Assembly: GCA_948470475.1 (NCBI GenBank)
Contig: OX419335.1
Coordinates: forward strand, 44,327,865-44,391,864
Length of the DNA: 64,000 bases
Origin: Galaxea fascicularis
Taxonomy: Eukaryota; Cnidaria; Anthozoa; Scleractinia; Euphylliidae
Direction of reading: 5' to 3'
Under the pieces are notes generated by a model. It searched no databases. It was not told the origin of the DNA and saw nothing but the letters and a program-made list of their open reading frames with translations. Position 1 is the stretch's first letter; the number at the start of each line of letters is the position of its first letter. Shown here piece by piece: positions 25,705 through 64,000 of this stretch. The position numbers were made by a program, and so were the translations under genes.

Positions 25705-26293
25705 ATTGAAATCTCCTCCACTGTAGATGGTATTGATCATGGTCGGTACTAAATTTAACATGTAAATAAGCAAGAAAAAATCCAACGACTTTACTTAACC
25801 GAATTCAACTCGGAAGGGGAAGGTAAACAGTGCATCAATCAAAATGGAAATAAATAAAAGAGTAAAGCCCTGACGAAAAAAGTAAAACCGAGGTAGTGGC
25901 TGTTTAATATTGTCAAGTTTCTAAATAGCTTTGCGACATTGTTGACCGCAGGCATGTTTTCAATCTTTTTCTTGAGAGGTCCACTCGCCGAAAAAGCCAG
26001 TTTGTGGACATAAACCTGCAGATGTATTACGTTAGAAATGGAAAATTATTTAGCAGTTATCGCTACCTAGATGTTACCCTGCTAATTAAGCGTGTCTAAT
26101 TTTCTGATGGTAACTGTTACTTTTTTCCTTTACGACCCTTCCCCCCCCCTCCCCCAGCCCTTCCTCCTGCGCCGTACCTGGTGAGTGCAATGGCACCGTT
26201 TTGTTAGACCCGACGTAACTGTCCTCACCTCGGGTTTACTGAAAAAAAAAACCGCTGGCATTGCACTAAGATCGAAAGTGACAAGAAACAGTA
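25705..26293. other. No gene seen
   Basis: Contains pyrimidine-rich stretches (C runs near 26140) and no coding signal. Confidence 0.4.
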
Positions 26294-26375
26294 GAGCGAA
26301 GATAGGAAGGCTTTATTTGGCTAGGATATGAATATTTTCACCGCTATTCGGTTCGTTGAAATTCTAGCTTTTAAC
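26294..26375. repeat. Right copy of the inverted repeat pair
   Basis: Inverted partner of 20713-20798, matching through GGCTTTATTTGGCTAG and CGGTTCGTTGAAATTCTAGC. Between the copies lies the 5.5 kb transposable-element cluster. Confidence 0.7.
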
Positions 26376-26421
26376 GGCATACACCTATTTCAAATTAAGC
26401 GTGCTACTGTGACCCACTGTT

Positions 26422-26655
26422 TTTCCCTTCAATGTTATGTGAAACAGCAACATGGACATTCACAACATTAACATTAACAACATGGATGTTCGGTACAGTG
26501 GATCGTAGCTATCGGGATGACAAAGCTTTTATGAGCAAGGAGCATGAGAGTACAATTAATATTGTTCTTGTTTTTCCCTTCAATGTTATGTGAAACAGTT
26601 CTGAAAATTAACAACATGGATATTCGATGCAGTGGATCGCAGCTATCGGGATGAC
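26422..26655. repeat. Local direct duplication
   Basis: The blocks TTCCCTTCAATGTTATGTGA and GTGGATCGTAGCTATCGGGA occur at 26427-26522 and again at 26576-26653 with small changes, separated by about 50 bp of unique sequence. Confidence 0.7.
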
Positions 26656-26863
26656 TCCAATCTCTGGCCCGAAGTATCGTTGTTCGCAGGTGGAACAGAA
26701 CAGAGCCTGTCGACAACCAGAAACTTGCGTTAGTGCTCTTATTGACCATACGTCGCGTCCCAGGCAAGTTGATCTACAAACTTTGGAGCCTTTGGACTCG
26801 GCACTTCAAGCAATTTCTTGCAACTTGTCTTCGGTTACCAAAAGATCGTCTTCAGTCGCAAGC

Positions 26864-27003
26864 ACAGTGGAACCCCGCCTTACGGTCACCTCGTTAATAC
26901 GGTCCTCTCGTTATTACGGCCACTTTTTCAGTTTTGTCCCAACGAAATGCTCATACATTTTCTATAAGAAAACCCCGTTAATGCGGCCGCCTCGTTAATT
27001 CAG
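26864..27003. mobile_element. Pogo/Tigger-like terminal fragment
   Basis: CACAGTGGAACCCCGCCTTA followed by repeated TCGTTAATACGG-type motifs is the usual end of pogo-like DNA transposons (CAGT terminus, repeated subterminal motif). The right end was not identified. The remainder to 28040 shows no gene. Confidence 0.5.
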
Positions 27004-28040
27004 CCTGATTTATATCGGTCATGTGGTCATACGCACGCCGTAAACGGATGACATTTCCACCGTTCCGGTTTATTGTGGCTTGTGACCACGTGACCGACAT
27101 ACTTTGCTCTGAGTGATGTTACTCTAATTTTTTCAGTTTGCTTTAAGAGCAGGAATATTTTTTTTTTCAGAAGATATGTTGTACACACGTAATTTATTAC
27201 AACAAAAACACATTAGCAAGGAGCCAGAACTTTTTATGAAGGCAAAACTTAATTCGATTCAAGACAAGAACAACTTTCCGTTAATTTGATCAAAACATTC
27301 ATCCCATCACTTCAAGATAACTAAAGGTTGTGTTTGAGTACTGCACCTACTACCACCTACGATCGTTAAATCTTAAACTGCTGCCACGAGGTTTTTAGCA
27401 TAACAGTATAAACTCTTGAACACCGAAAGGATATAGATAGTTTAGTAATTTATCCCTTCCCTTCGTTAATTAATAAAACAAGATCGATTTCACTTACAAA
27501 GGGAGCAGCTTGTTAATTACAAATCGGATATTAAACTTTACTTAGCTCACTACCTGACATGAGAGGCCGACCACTTACCAGCGTAAAAAAAAAAAAGAGA
27601 AATAAATAAATAAACAGAAAAGTCCCATCTAGTGATTACGATATGGTGCTGGTGCAAAACTACACTGATGGCTACTACATGGAAACACAAAGAAAACCTT
27701 TTTACACCAACCTTCGTTTTATAGCGAAAGACGCTGTTTTGATTTTTTTTATAATTTGCCCATGACATCTGAATATTATATAAAGCGTTCTACGTTACCT
27801 TACTCTTTTTTTCTAATGTAAAACGACAACACCGATAACGAGGATCGACAGAACAATCGTATCAACAATTTCTGTAATATCATTCTCCAAGAATGCGGCG
27901 CTCATCTATTAAATAGTCACTTTTAATGACGAGGATCTTTTTTAGAAAGTTCCGCAAGGCATGCCACGGAGAGCTGAAATACAAATCTACCCTCATATCT
28001 TGACACAATTAACAGTGAAATTACAATTACTCGCAAACTG

Positions 28041-55857
<27,817 letters not shown>

Positions 55858-55942
55858 TTTGTTGTGATTGATTGCGTGTGGCGGGATGACGTCACAAACA
55901 TCGGTTCCCAGTCCCTTGGCAGCGTTCCCTGTGAAGTGCAAC
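55858..55942. promoter_or_regulatory. Bidirectional promoter between GPR107 and the microprotein ORF
   Basis: The two start codons are 85 bases apart and face away. The interval has a perfect CRE, TGACGTCA (55887-55894), and the GPR107 start lies in a YY1-like AAAATGGCGG. Transcription start sites would overlap into the coding sequences or be very near them. Confidence 0.45.
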
Positions 55943-56068
55943 ATGGTGGACATTTTCAAGGACGAACAGACTTTTTATTTCGCTTTCTTCACTTTCACGG
56001 TAGCCACAATAATCATGGCGTTTATCCTGTCGCGTTTCATCACTCTCAACCCCTCGCATCATGTTTAA
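55943..56068 (+). CDS. Candidate 41-residue single-pass membrane microprotein
   Basis: ATG in a strong context (A at -3, G at +4). The product begins MVDIFKDEQTFYFAFFTF, has one hydrophobic span of about 20 residues (FYFAFFTFTVATIIMAFILS), then RFITLNPSHHV and a TAA. An in-frame upstream ATG (55886) would give 60 aa but overlaps the CRE. The acidic N-terminus and basic R after the span fit an Nlum or Ncyt tail-anchored peptide. No family was recognised. A GTAAAT follows the stop, so a downstream non-coding exon is possible. Confidence 0.4.
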   Translation: MVDIFKDEQTFYFAFFTFTVATIIMAFILSRFITLNPSHHV

Positions 56069-57039
56069 GAGGTAAATTAAGGGAATGGAAAGGATCAAAT
56101 AATCAGTAGCCATTAAATGTTCCATTAACTCTCAATCAAAATAAGTTAGAATTCTCCCCTAATTACAAACAGAGCAGCTTATTTAAGGATTCCATCCTTT
56201 TTTTTACCTTATTTGATATAGATTTATTTAAGTTTCATTTAGAGGTGAGCTTCAGGTCCTTTAGTTTGCACATATTTATTTATGATTATTATAGTCTAAT
56301 CTGGAGCTACTTCTCTTTATCCAGCTACTGTACCTATAGCTGCCGGACATTTATCATGGTTGTAACTTATAAGCTTTGTTCTTATGATTCGTGTAGGTCA
56401 CGATTTGTGGTTAGACCCATGTCACAGTTATTCATAAACTACAAGCTATCCATCTGTGGAATATTAATTACAAAAGGAATACAGTCTGGGTTGATGTGTG
56501 AATGAATAATGCATAGGGATGTTTGAAGATTGTGCCATAGTTTGGCAGCATTTGCTCTACAGTCCAGTTACATGGCTAATTTTAATCCACTGTAACTGCA
56601 TTCAACAAATTATGGGCAAATTCTTCTCAGATTTCATGGATTTAATAGCTTCAATTTTTTCAGGGCTCTACATTGGCTAACCACTTTGACTGCTTTAAAC
56701 ATTACAAACATAAAATTAGGGAGATCAAGTTGAAGTTCTTCGAAAGTTCAGCTTTTCTTCTCTTTTTTAACATCATTCTTTTTTATCTCAACTTTACATT
56801 CCAACCAATATAATCATTTTTTTTAGCAGTCTTTTATTTTTCCTTATTTGCGGGTCCATCTAGATTAGCTATGCTTCCTGTGGGTCTGGTTACTCTGTAT
56901 AAATATTCAAAATGTTAATTAAAAAATCAATCAATCAATCAATAATTCTGTTTAAAAATTCTCTCTACAATGGATTGCATTTGTACAATTGTCATGCGAC
57001 TAACTGGTGCAAAGGCTTACAGTATTTCCTACATTTCCT
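56069..57039. other. No gene seen
   Basis: AT-rich sequence; no coding exon with splice sites could be supported. Confidence 0.35.
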
Positions 57040-57535
57040 TTAAAGTGGTACTATGATCAAATTTTTGCCCCTTGATTTTTTAGGTGCATCACTTTGGTTT
57101 CCATGAAAGAATAAAAACACCATTTACCATTTGCAAATATCTGCATTAGTTCCAGAGATATTTGTGTTTTAAAAATGTGTAAAATATGCAAATGAAATGA
57201 CTGATGATGTCAGACACTCGATCCAATATTATATCAAGTATATAAATAAGGCTATCTACACCAATTTGCAGGGCAAACCATTGAAACTTGATAGGCTAAT
57301 AGTTCCACCAGAAACACACCTACGGCTATTAACAAATACTGTTCCTATGGCAACTCACTCTTTTCCAGTCCCCACCCACTTGATTTCAATATCTTAGTGA
57401 TTTTCAACTTGGAGAACTTTAAACAAGGTCACAAACTCAAGCTAACATGCTGGATCATGCATATGAGGCACCATTAGCAAATATCAAAATGGAATGCCAA
57501 AGGTGGCCAGAAAAGCCATCATAGTACCACTTTAA
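57040..57535. mobile_element. 495 bp MITE flanked by TTAA
   Basis: TTAAAGTGGTACTATGAT at the left and ATCATAGTACCACTTTAA at the right are perfect inverted termini. Interior non-coding. Confidence 0.75.
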
Positions 57536-60495
57536 TAAGGTCTACAGTAAGTTATTGGATCATGGCCGGGCTCCTTTTTTAAACATTGCATTTTTGAACA
57601 GGAAATCGTAGTAGGAGTACTAGCCCAATTTGTGAATTAACTGGTGTGCATAATTTTCTAAACTTTTTCCTCTTCAATTTTATTTTTAATGGAGTGTATG
57701 TTAGTGAACATTGTGCACATAAAATAGTTTATCAGGCTGGAGCTGTTTTCCAGAGGTTTCAAAAATGCATGCCTGGCTTTTGTCGCTACTGCATTCTGGG
57801 AGTGCATTGCCATTATGGCATTGCCTTGTAAGTAAGTGCATCAGTTGTTAACTTTTCTGCAGAAAGCCTAGCTGAATACTTGTTAAGCAACTTGTGTTAG
57901 AATGTTAGTAAGTTAGTTTGGTAAGAATCAGAAAGTGTTCGGAAATTCAATCAATCAACAACTCCTTCTGGCAACTGGTTTTGAGTTCTGGAGGCTTTAC
58001 CGTCAGGTGCAATTCAATCAGTAATCAGGTGGAATCAATGAAACTCAAACCATGTGTTCTTCGTTTGCCTTTCGTTCAGAAAACAGAGATACACAGAATC
58101 AGCACTTGGATGGCCTTTTTGAACTCACTCAGTGCCCCAAGTACTTTGTCACAAACTATTCTTGAGATTTTACAGTGGTCTAGTGAGATTGTATCAGGGG
58201 ATTGTACAGGAAAAACCTCAATTGTTAGTGAGTCGTGTTTATTTTAGCATTCTGAGCGGGAGATGTGTCGTCAATAATAATTTGTTGCATGATCTATACA
58301 CCTGATAAGCCTTTTTTACCCACAAGTTAAGTTTGTGTGTAGGAAAAAGCTAACTGGTCAGTTTTAGCCTCAAAAACGATTTCTAACAGGCTTTCTACAT
58401 TTAGTAGAACCCTAGATAATAATTTTTGACTTTTTGAGGGGCAAATTTGCATGATCTCTTGTGATGATAATGAGCAACATAAACACTACTGATTAGTAGT
58501 GCTCTCCAATGGCAATTCCAGCAAAGCTTCAAGACCAACGAGAATTATTTCCCCTGTACATGTTTGGGTCCAAGAATGTAATGTCTGTATTTGATATTTC
58601 AGCTTAATCTTGGATTTGAGATCTACAGCTACTTTGGTTATGTGGGATGAGACTGGAAAGAAGTTTTGACTGTTAAGTAACTTTAATGTTTGCTACATGT
58701 AGGCAACATTGAAGTGTTGTTTCCTGGATTCAGGTTGAAATAATGTTATTTCACGGTTAGTTATGGTAAATAAACAGAAATTTCAATGTTTAACAGATGT
58801 TTGGGTTCAGGGTTAGGGTTAGGGACATTTACAAAAAGCAAGTTTAAGAACAATAATTAAAAACTGTACCATTATTCAAGTTTTCCTACCAGTCATTAGA
58901 GTCAGTAAACTAAGGATGGGTATTAGTCCAGTTGTGTTACTTTTCCTTTAATTTTCCATATTATAATTATTTGTGTGTAATTATTGTTGTTACATAAATT
59001 ATTACATTGTACAGTTTTGACCTTAAAATAGGGAAAATTATGTAAAGAGAACAAATTACTCACCTGTGAGATCACAAAGGCAGTGATTTTTCAGACTTTT
59101 CTCAAAAATGGGAACTGGTGACTTTGCCATCATTTTCTTGTTTGCACCTCCAAGATGACTTTGTTTGCTGTGTCATGGTCTGTTGTATAGAATGTCATCG
59201 CATTGTTTTGTATGTTTAAAGGTAAACATTTACAAATTTCATTTTTATTTTGTGATTTCAGCAAAGGTTTCATTTTTTGCTTAATTGTTTCCCCAGAAAC
59301 ACAAAGCCAGTGAGAGCAATTTCCAACCTGTACAACATCCAGCAACCAAGGCAAGACCTTTGGTAGAGTCTGCTGTCAAAGAACAGTTGTTGTTCTGTAA
59401 CTCAATTTACAAACCTGGACATACTGACTGTTTGAAGCTTATTGTAGTTATTGTTTGTTTTGTGTCGTTTGCCTACTGAGTCCTCACTAATACAACTGAC
59501 AAGTAATGAGCCATTATACTTTTCTTTATATCTATCATAGCATTAATTATATTTGACTGTTCATGAATTTTGATGTCATTATTAGAATCCACACTTCACA
59601 GGCATCTAAGTATGTCAGCACTATGACTTCTCTCAATTGTTTTTGTGGTAAATGGAACGACAATATTAATTTTTCTGTATATGTAAAGTGCACAAGAATT
59701 GAATAAATCAAATTAAAGAGGGAGATGTGGCTATCTCCAGTTGAGTATTATATTATTTCTCTAACATTAACCCACTTCACACAGACACTGGCTAACACAG
59801 ACCTTAATCACTTTTCTGTGTCAAGAGTGACACACTTATACAAAATAATAGTTATCCCCACTTTACAGACACTGGTAGATCTCTACAAATCAATACAATT
59901 TTGTTACAAAAAATAGCAGCAAAATAGGGTGACATGTTTGATCAGTCTTTCTTTTTTCCTGTGTTGGAGCACCTGACTGAACATCATACCCTAACTATAA
60001 TGGAAAGGGTGAATTACCTTTCAAAAGTCTTGTCTAATATTCAGTCTACCTGGCTGAATGTTAAATTAAAAGAAAATTAACAAAATTTTCCAACTGCTTC
60101 TGTTGTCATGTGTCAAAACCAGTAATTTTAGTCCAAGACTATGATAAATGAGTATAAGTTTTAGTTTGAACTTACTATTTTGAACTTACAATGGTTTGTT
60201 GCCATAAAAATGTTTGCTGTAGTGTTTGTAGGGATAAAACCTGTGACATTTTTTCTGAGAGCCCACTTAAAAAGGAAAGCGGGATAAAATGGTCAGTTTG
60301 GCATGTTTCTTGGAGTCTTAGTTAACAGGTTCCACTGTATCTGATACTTACAGTATAACAGTAACAGGAAAAAGGCAATCCCAAATTCATATTTTTGGCA
60401 GAAACTCATAGCATTTGGACAACCAGTAGTGGTTTATCATGAAGTGCTTCAATGAGATTACTGGTGAATAAAGGATATTTGAATTGGCTTAAATA
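57536..60495. other. No gene supported
   Basis: A plus-strand stretch after TTTCCCCAG (59297) is open for 61 codons (KHKASESNFQPVQHP...) and AATAAA lies near 59702, so a terminal exon is conceivable, but nothing upstream links to it. The rest is AT-rich. Confidence 0.25.
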
Positions 60496-60758
60496 CCATA
60501 AATCCTCTATTAAGCCCCCCCTCTCTATAAGCACCCCCTTTTCAGAGGAGGAAAGTTAATAAGCCTCCCCCCCCCCTTCTATATTAAGTGAATTAAATAC
60601 ATTTGACAGTGACTTTAATTGTACAACGCATAAGTCTACTCTGTCTCATACCACAGTATTTTTGCTACAAGTGATGCGTTTCACTAAATTAAATAAGCCC
60701 CCCCTCAAAAGTGCTTGAAAAAATAAGCCCCCCAAGGGGCTTAATAGAGGATTTACGG
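60496..60758. mobile_element. 263 bp MITE with TA duplication
   Basis: CCATAAATCCTCTATTAAGC and the inverted CTTAATAGAGGATTTACGG, each next to TA. C-rich AAGCCCCCC motifs are repeated inside. Confidence 0.8.
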
Positions 60759-61371
60759 TATATCTAGACAATAATTCCAGCTATTCAATCATTGTAGATG
60801 TGTATTTGTCAACTGGACGAATATTGAAAAGTATAGCGATATTGTTTGGGCTAAATCCCTTGAGAAGTTTTTCAGCCAGTAAATTTATTACAAGTAAGTT
60901 ATCTTTGAAAAATGCTCAGGCAGGATATCATTGATTCTCCAAATATATAATTTTTTTTATCCAAACAGGCCTTTTTCAACTAGTTGTTTCATGACCATCT
61001 ACAGCAATTCTGGAAATGGAAAGAGCATAAAAAAGTTAGCAAGAACATCAATTTTTTGAAAGAAGTATTGTACATTGGTGAGATTTTGTGAAAGGTGAAA
61101 GGAATAGAAATAGGAAAAGTGTTCTACAATTACTAATGTTAAGGGAAAATCTCAGGGCTATAATCCAAAAGGAAAAGAGTTTGTGGCAATTTGAAAATTT
61201 ACCAGGATTTGCATGAGGATCCATGTCATGGTATGATAGCAGTTGTAATTTCCATACAAATTCTTCTAATTTCAAATGGCCATAGACTCCCCCCACCCTT
61301 TGAACCATAATAAGCCTGGAAATTCCGTTGCTAAAACATACCGGTATATGGACAAGTGCCAAACTGTGCAG

Positions 61372-61620
61372 GAGGTCATGACCCCACGAAGTGGTTTTCA
61401 GGGAGGTCCTGCATCCGGATCGAATTGGAATTTGGAAGTGTTGGTTTTTGGGGAGAGGGGAAAACCGGAGTACCAGGAGAAAAACCTCTCGGAGCAGAGT
61501 GGAGAACCAACAACAAACTCAACCCACATATGACATCGAGTCCAGGAATCGAACCTGGGCCACATTGGTGGGAGGCAAGTGCTCTCACCACTGCGCCAAC
61601 CCTGCTCCCCTGCTCTCTCA
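61372..61620 (-). repeat. tRNA-Gly(CCC)-derived SINE
   Basis: The minus-strand head (about 61606-61535) has GGTTGGCGCAGTGGTGAGAG (A-box), a CCTCCCA anticodon loop and CAGGTTCGATTCCTG (B-box). The body carries the AGGTTTTTCTCC and GGTTTTCCCC motifs also found at 63215-63560, where the head is missing. Confidence 0.75.
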
Positions 61621-62202
61621 ACCATAAAAAAGTGACTCTAAGATAACTATATAATAACTATACAGGCTTGGACTAATAATAATAATTTATTACTTATTAG
61701 GCGCAAATTAGCGTGTGAATATGATCAATGCACCTTACAATAATGAGCTTTACAATTCTCAAATCAAATCGGACCTGTAGCAAGCTTCAGGGGTACATTT
61801 GTGTAACATAGGCCAAAAAAACAAGTTCTCACAAAAATTTCTCAGAAATACATATAATTGACTAAAATAGGCTCTAATTAACAAACCTGTTCACAAAAAT
61901 ACATTTTTTAACTTTTAAGGGTTTCTCCTGCAAAATCAGTGATTACCCATAGTCCTTAGCGGTCTTACACTTTTCAGTAAAATATATCAGAATAATTTCT
62001 ATAAAATGGCTTAAAATACCTTCCAAATTGCAAAACTTGTAAACAGAACAGGTATTTTGTACCTTAACAAGAGTTGTCTGGTGTGATTTGATCCTCAATA
62101 GAACCTTTCCAGTTCTCAAATTATGATAAAAAGATTTTAGGGCAACTCAACCGGTTAAAACTGGTTTCAAGGCTTCCCAAACAATAACAAGGCCTGGTTA
62201 CC

Positions 62203-62593
62203 TTAGTAAATGCCATCACGTACACCGAATAGCGTGAGATGGCGCCCAAAAGGCATTTCGGCAGTTTCTGGCGCGTGAACCACCCTAATGCCACTACACT
62301 GACAAATGACTTGGAGATCGAAATTTTCGGTCGTATTTCCACGGTAATGTAACGTACAAAGTCGAGTTTTTAGCAGAACGTTAGTCATGAAATGAGCATT
62401 GGATGTTGAGAAGATGGCGCTGATCGAAGGTCCAAGATGCGAGTTTCAAGGGAATTTCTATGGTGGTGATGCTGTTATTTTGCTCAACAAAGATGGCTGC
62501 CATTTCGCTTCGGGTTTGCGATTTCGGTGTATATTTTCAATGCAATTCAACGGATCAAGCTACAAATCGGAGGAAAACGAATTTGTTGCATGA
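62203..62593. other. Two divergent short ORFs, possible first exons
   Basis: A plus-strand ATG at 62414 (GATGGCG context) opens 59 codons starting MALIEGPRCEFQGNFYGG; a minus-strand ATG at 62388 opens 61 codons starting MTNVLLKTRLCTLHYRG. They face away from each other 25 bases apart, like a divergent promoter. Neither was recognised; both lack a clean donor. Confidence 0.25.
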
Positions 62594-63060
62594 GCATTTA
62601 TATCCGTGAATGTTGTGTGTACAAGTTGAACAGAACGTTGACACTGTTAGGATTCGTATTTTGTCTTGGAGAGCCAAAGGGAAGCGTGACGGATCCACTG
62701 GCTTGACATTTTGGAGGATTTTAGCTACAAGGAATGCATTATTTTCCAAATATCACTTGTATCCTCAGAGTTAGTTAACTTTATTTATTTCTTAAAACTG
62801 CTGGTGTTTTAAATTAAACGCGGACAAGAATAATCTGTTGTTGTTTTCTTGCGCACTGTTACGCGTGACGCGCCATTTTCTCGCATTTTTATATTTTTTG
62901 AGAAAAAATTGTTTAAAACATATTGTTCGGACCCAAGCTTATTTTAGCTCACTGTTTTCCTTAGTTCAAACCTCGCGTTTGGAGAAGGTTTCATAGTCAC
63001 AGGTTTTTTTGATGCGGAGATATTTAACCAAATGTAATCGCCTCTTGTCACTAAAGTGAT

Positions 63061-63212
63061 TTAGGCCCCGGTTGTTCAAAGGCTGGTAGCACTATCCATT
63101 GGATAAATCTCTATCCAGCGGATAGTGGAATTAGCTTTCCCATTACTTATCCGCTGGATAGTGATTTATTCGGTGGATAGCGCTATCCAACGTTTGAACA
63201 ACCGGGGCCTAA
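63061..63212. mobile_element. 152 bp MITE with perfect termini
   Basis: TTAGGCCCCGGTTGTTCAAA and its exact inverse at the right end. GGATAG/CTATCC motifs repeat through the interior. Confidence 0.85.
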
Positions 63213-63214
63213 TC

Positions 63215-63560
63215 GAATTTTGGTTTTTGAAAGAGAGGGGAAAACTGGAGTACCTGGGCCGGGTTGTTCAAAGGTGGGTTAAGATAACCCAGGGTTAGTG
63301 CGAAATTTGTATTCAGATAGGAAAGCTTAAAAAGCAAATTCAGTTTCATTATTTTTGTCTACAATTTGATGATTGAATACTCTAAAAAGAATGGAGAAAA
63401 ATATTCAAGAAAATGCTTTTGACAAAAAGAAAAAGAAACCCGGGTTAAAGTCTAACCTCGGGTTAGCGCTAATTGGCCTTCGAGCAACTGGGCCCTGGAG
63501 AAAAACCTCTCAAAGCAGAGTAGAGAACCAACAAACGCAGCCCACTTATGACAGGCTTGA
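63215..63560 (-). repeat. SINE body interrupted by a nested MITE (63258-63493)
   Basis: Matches the SINE at 61425-61530 on both sides of a 236 bp insert. The insert has termini GCCGGGTTGTTCAAAGG and the inverse of GCCCAGTTGCTCGAAGG, and a 5 bp duplication CCTGG (63253-63257 and 63494-63498). Its termini resemble those of the MITE at 63061. Confidence 0.8.
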
Positions 63561-63799
63561 ATTGTGTAAAGAAAAAAACAAAGTTTAGGGTTGGGGTTGG
63601 ATCACTAAACTGGAAGTTGGATAGGGTTTTGGAATTTCCATAGATTTTTAAAATGTGAGTGCTGTAGTTGCTGACTTTGCGATCCTTAACTATTTCTATA
63701 TCTTTTTTTTCCAAAAAAAACATTTATATAGCTTTTATCGCGTGAATAGTTATATTTATATTTTATCATCTAATTAATTCATTGTTTGTGTCCCTATTA

Positions 63800-64000
63800 G
63801 TAGAATAAGTGGTAGTAGTAGTGAACTTTATTTTAAGAGGGTGACACATGACAGATACATCTGATAAACTAGCAGCCCTCTATCCTAATAATAACAAACC
63901 TTTACAAAATTAAAAATTATGTAGACAAAAGATAAAAATACAGAATAAAAAATGTCATTACAAAATTAAAAATTTCTAAGTTAAAGGTTAAAAGGTTAAT
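63800..64000. repeat. Probable LINE 3' tail with GTA microsatellite
   Basis: GTAGTAGTAG followed by GAACTTTATTTT resembles the AAT-repeat plus ACTTTATTTC ends at 38168 and 47897. It runs off the window. Confidence 0.4.

Noticed and set aside
26627..26998. 123-codon plus-strand ORF
   Set aside because: It runs through a local duplication and a pogo-like terminus and has no recognised domain.

Overview
The window is eukaryotic DNA from an animal, most consistent with an anthozoan cnidarian and probably a stony coral. Its genes are split by GT-AG introns, its base composition is AT-rich, and it is crowded with Penelope-like elements, CR1/L2-type LINEs, tRNA-derived SINEs and hundreds-of-bp inverted-repeat elements. 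The three recognisable host genes have vertebrate counterparts. The species call is an inference from the repeat types and the ancestral gene structure; no search was run.

Three secretory-pathway genes could be rebuilt exon by exon. (1) PKDCC/VLK, the secretory-pathway protein kinase, + strand, 3745-9373, 5 coding exons, 486 aa. (2) MAN1B1, the ER alpha-1,2-mannosidase of family GH47, - strand, 20455-10580, 7 coding exons, 672 aa. (3) GPR107/GPR108, the seven-transmembrane Golgi protein, - strand, 55857-28041, 20 coding exons, 636 aa. All exon junctions keep the frame. One GPR107 intron (33998-33434) has the AT-AC ends and branch site of a minor-spliceosome (U12) intron. PKDCC and MAN1B1 converge at about 9.4-10.6 kb. 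A 41-codon membrane microprotein ORF (55943-56068) diverges from the GPR107 promoter.

By region: 0-3.7 kb holds a foldback element and a dead LINE. 3.7-20.5 kb holds PKDCC and MAN1B1 with MITEs in their introns. 20.5-28 kb is a cluster of transposable elements (Penelope RT, two LINE fragments, a near-full-length but frameshifted LINE with PHD, endonuclease and RT domains, tRNA-like repeats). 28-56 kb is GPR107, whose introns hold a Penelope-like element with hammerhead-ribozyme-like termini, a 3.5 kb foldback element with arms of about 800 bp, a Tc1/mariner relic, an L2-like LINE split by a TTAA-type MITE, and other MITEs. 56-64 kb has no recognised gene, only MITEs, a tRNA-Gly-derived SINE, and a SINE with a MITE nested inside it.

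The three genes are not an operon-like system; their shared secretory-pathway location (Golgi kinase, ER glycan trimming, Golgi trafficking receptor) may be chance. The most unusual features are the ribozyme-like Penelope termini, the long foldback element, the AT-AC intron, the 2A-like motif in the LINE, and the divergent microprotein ORF.
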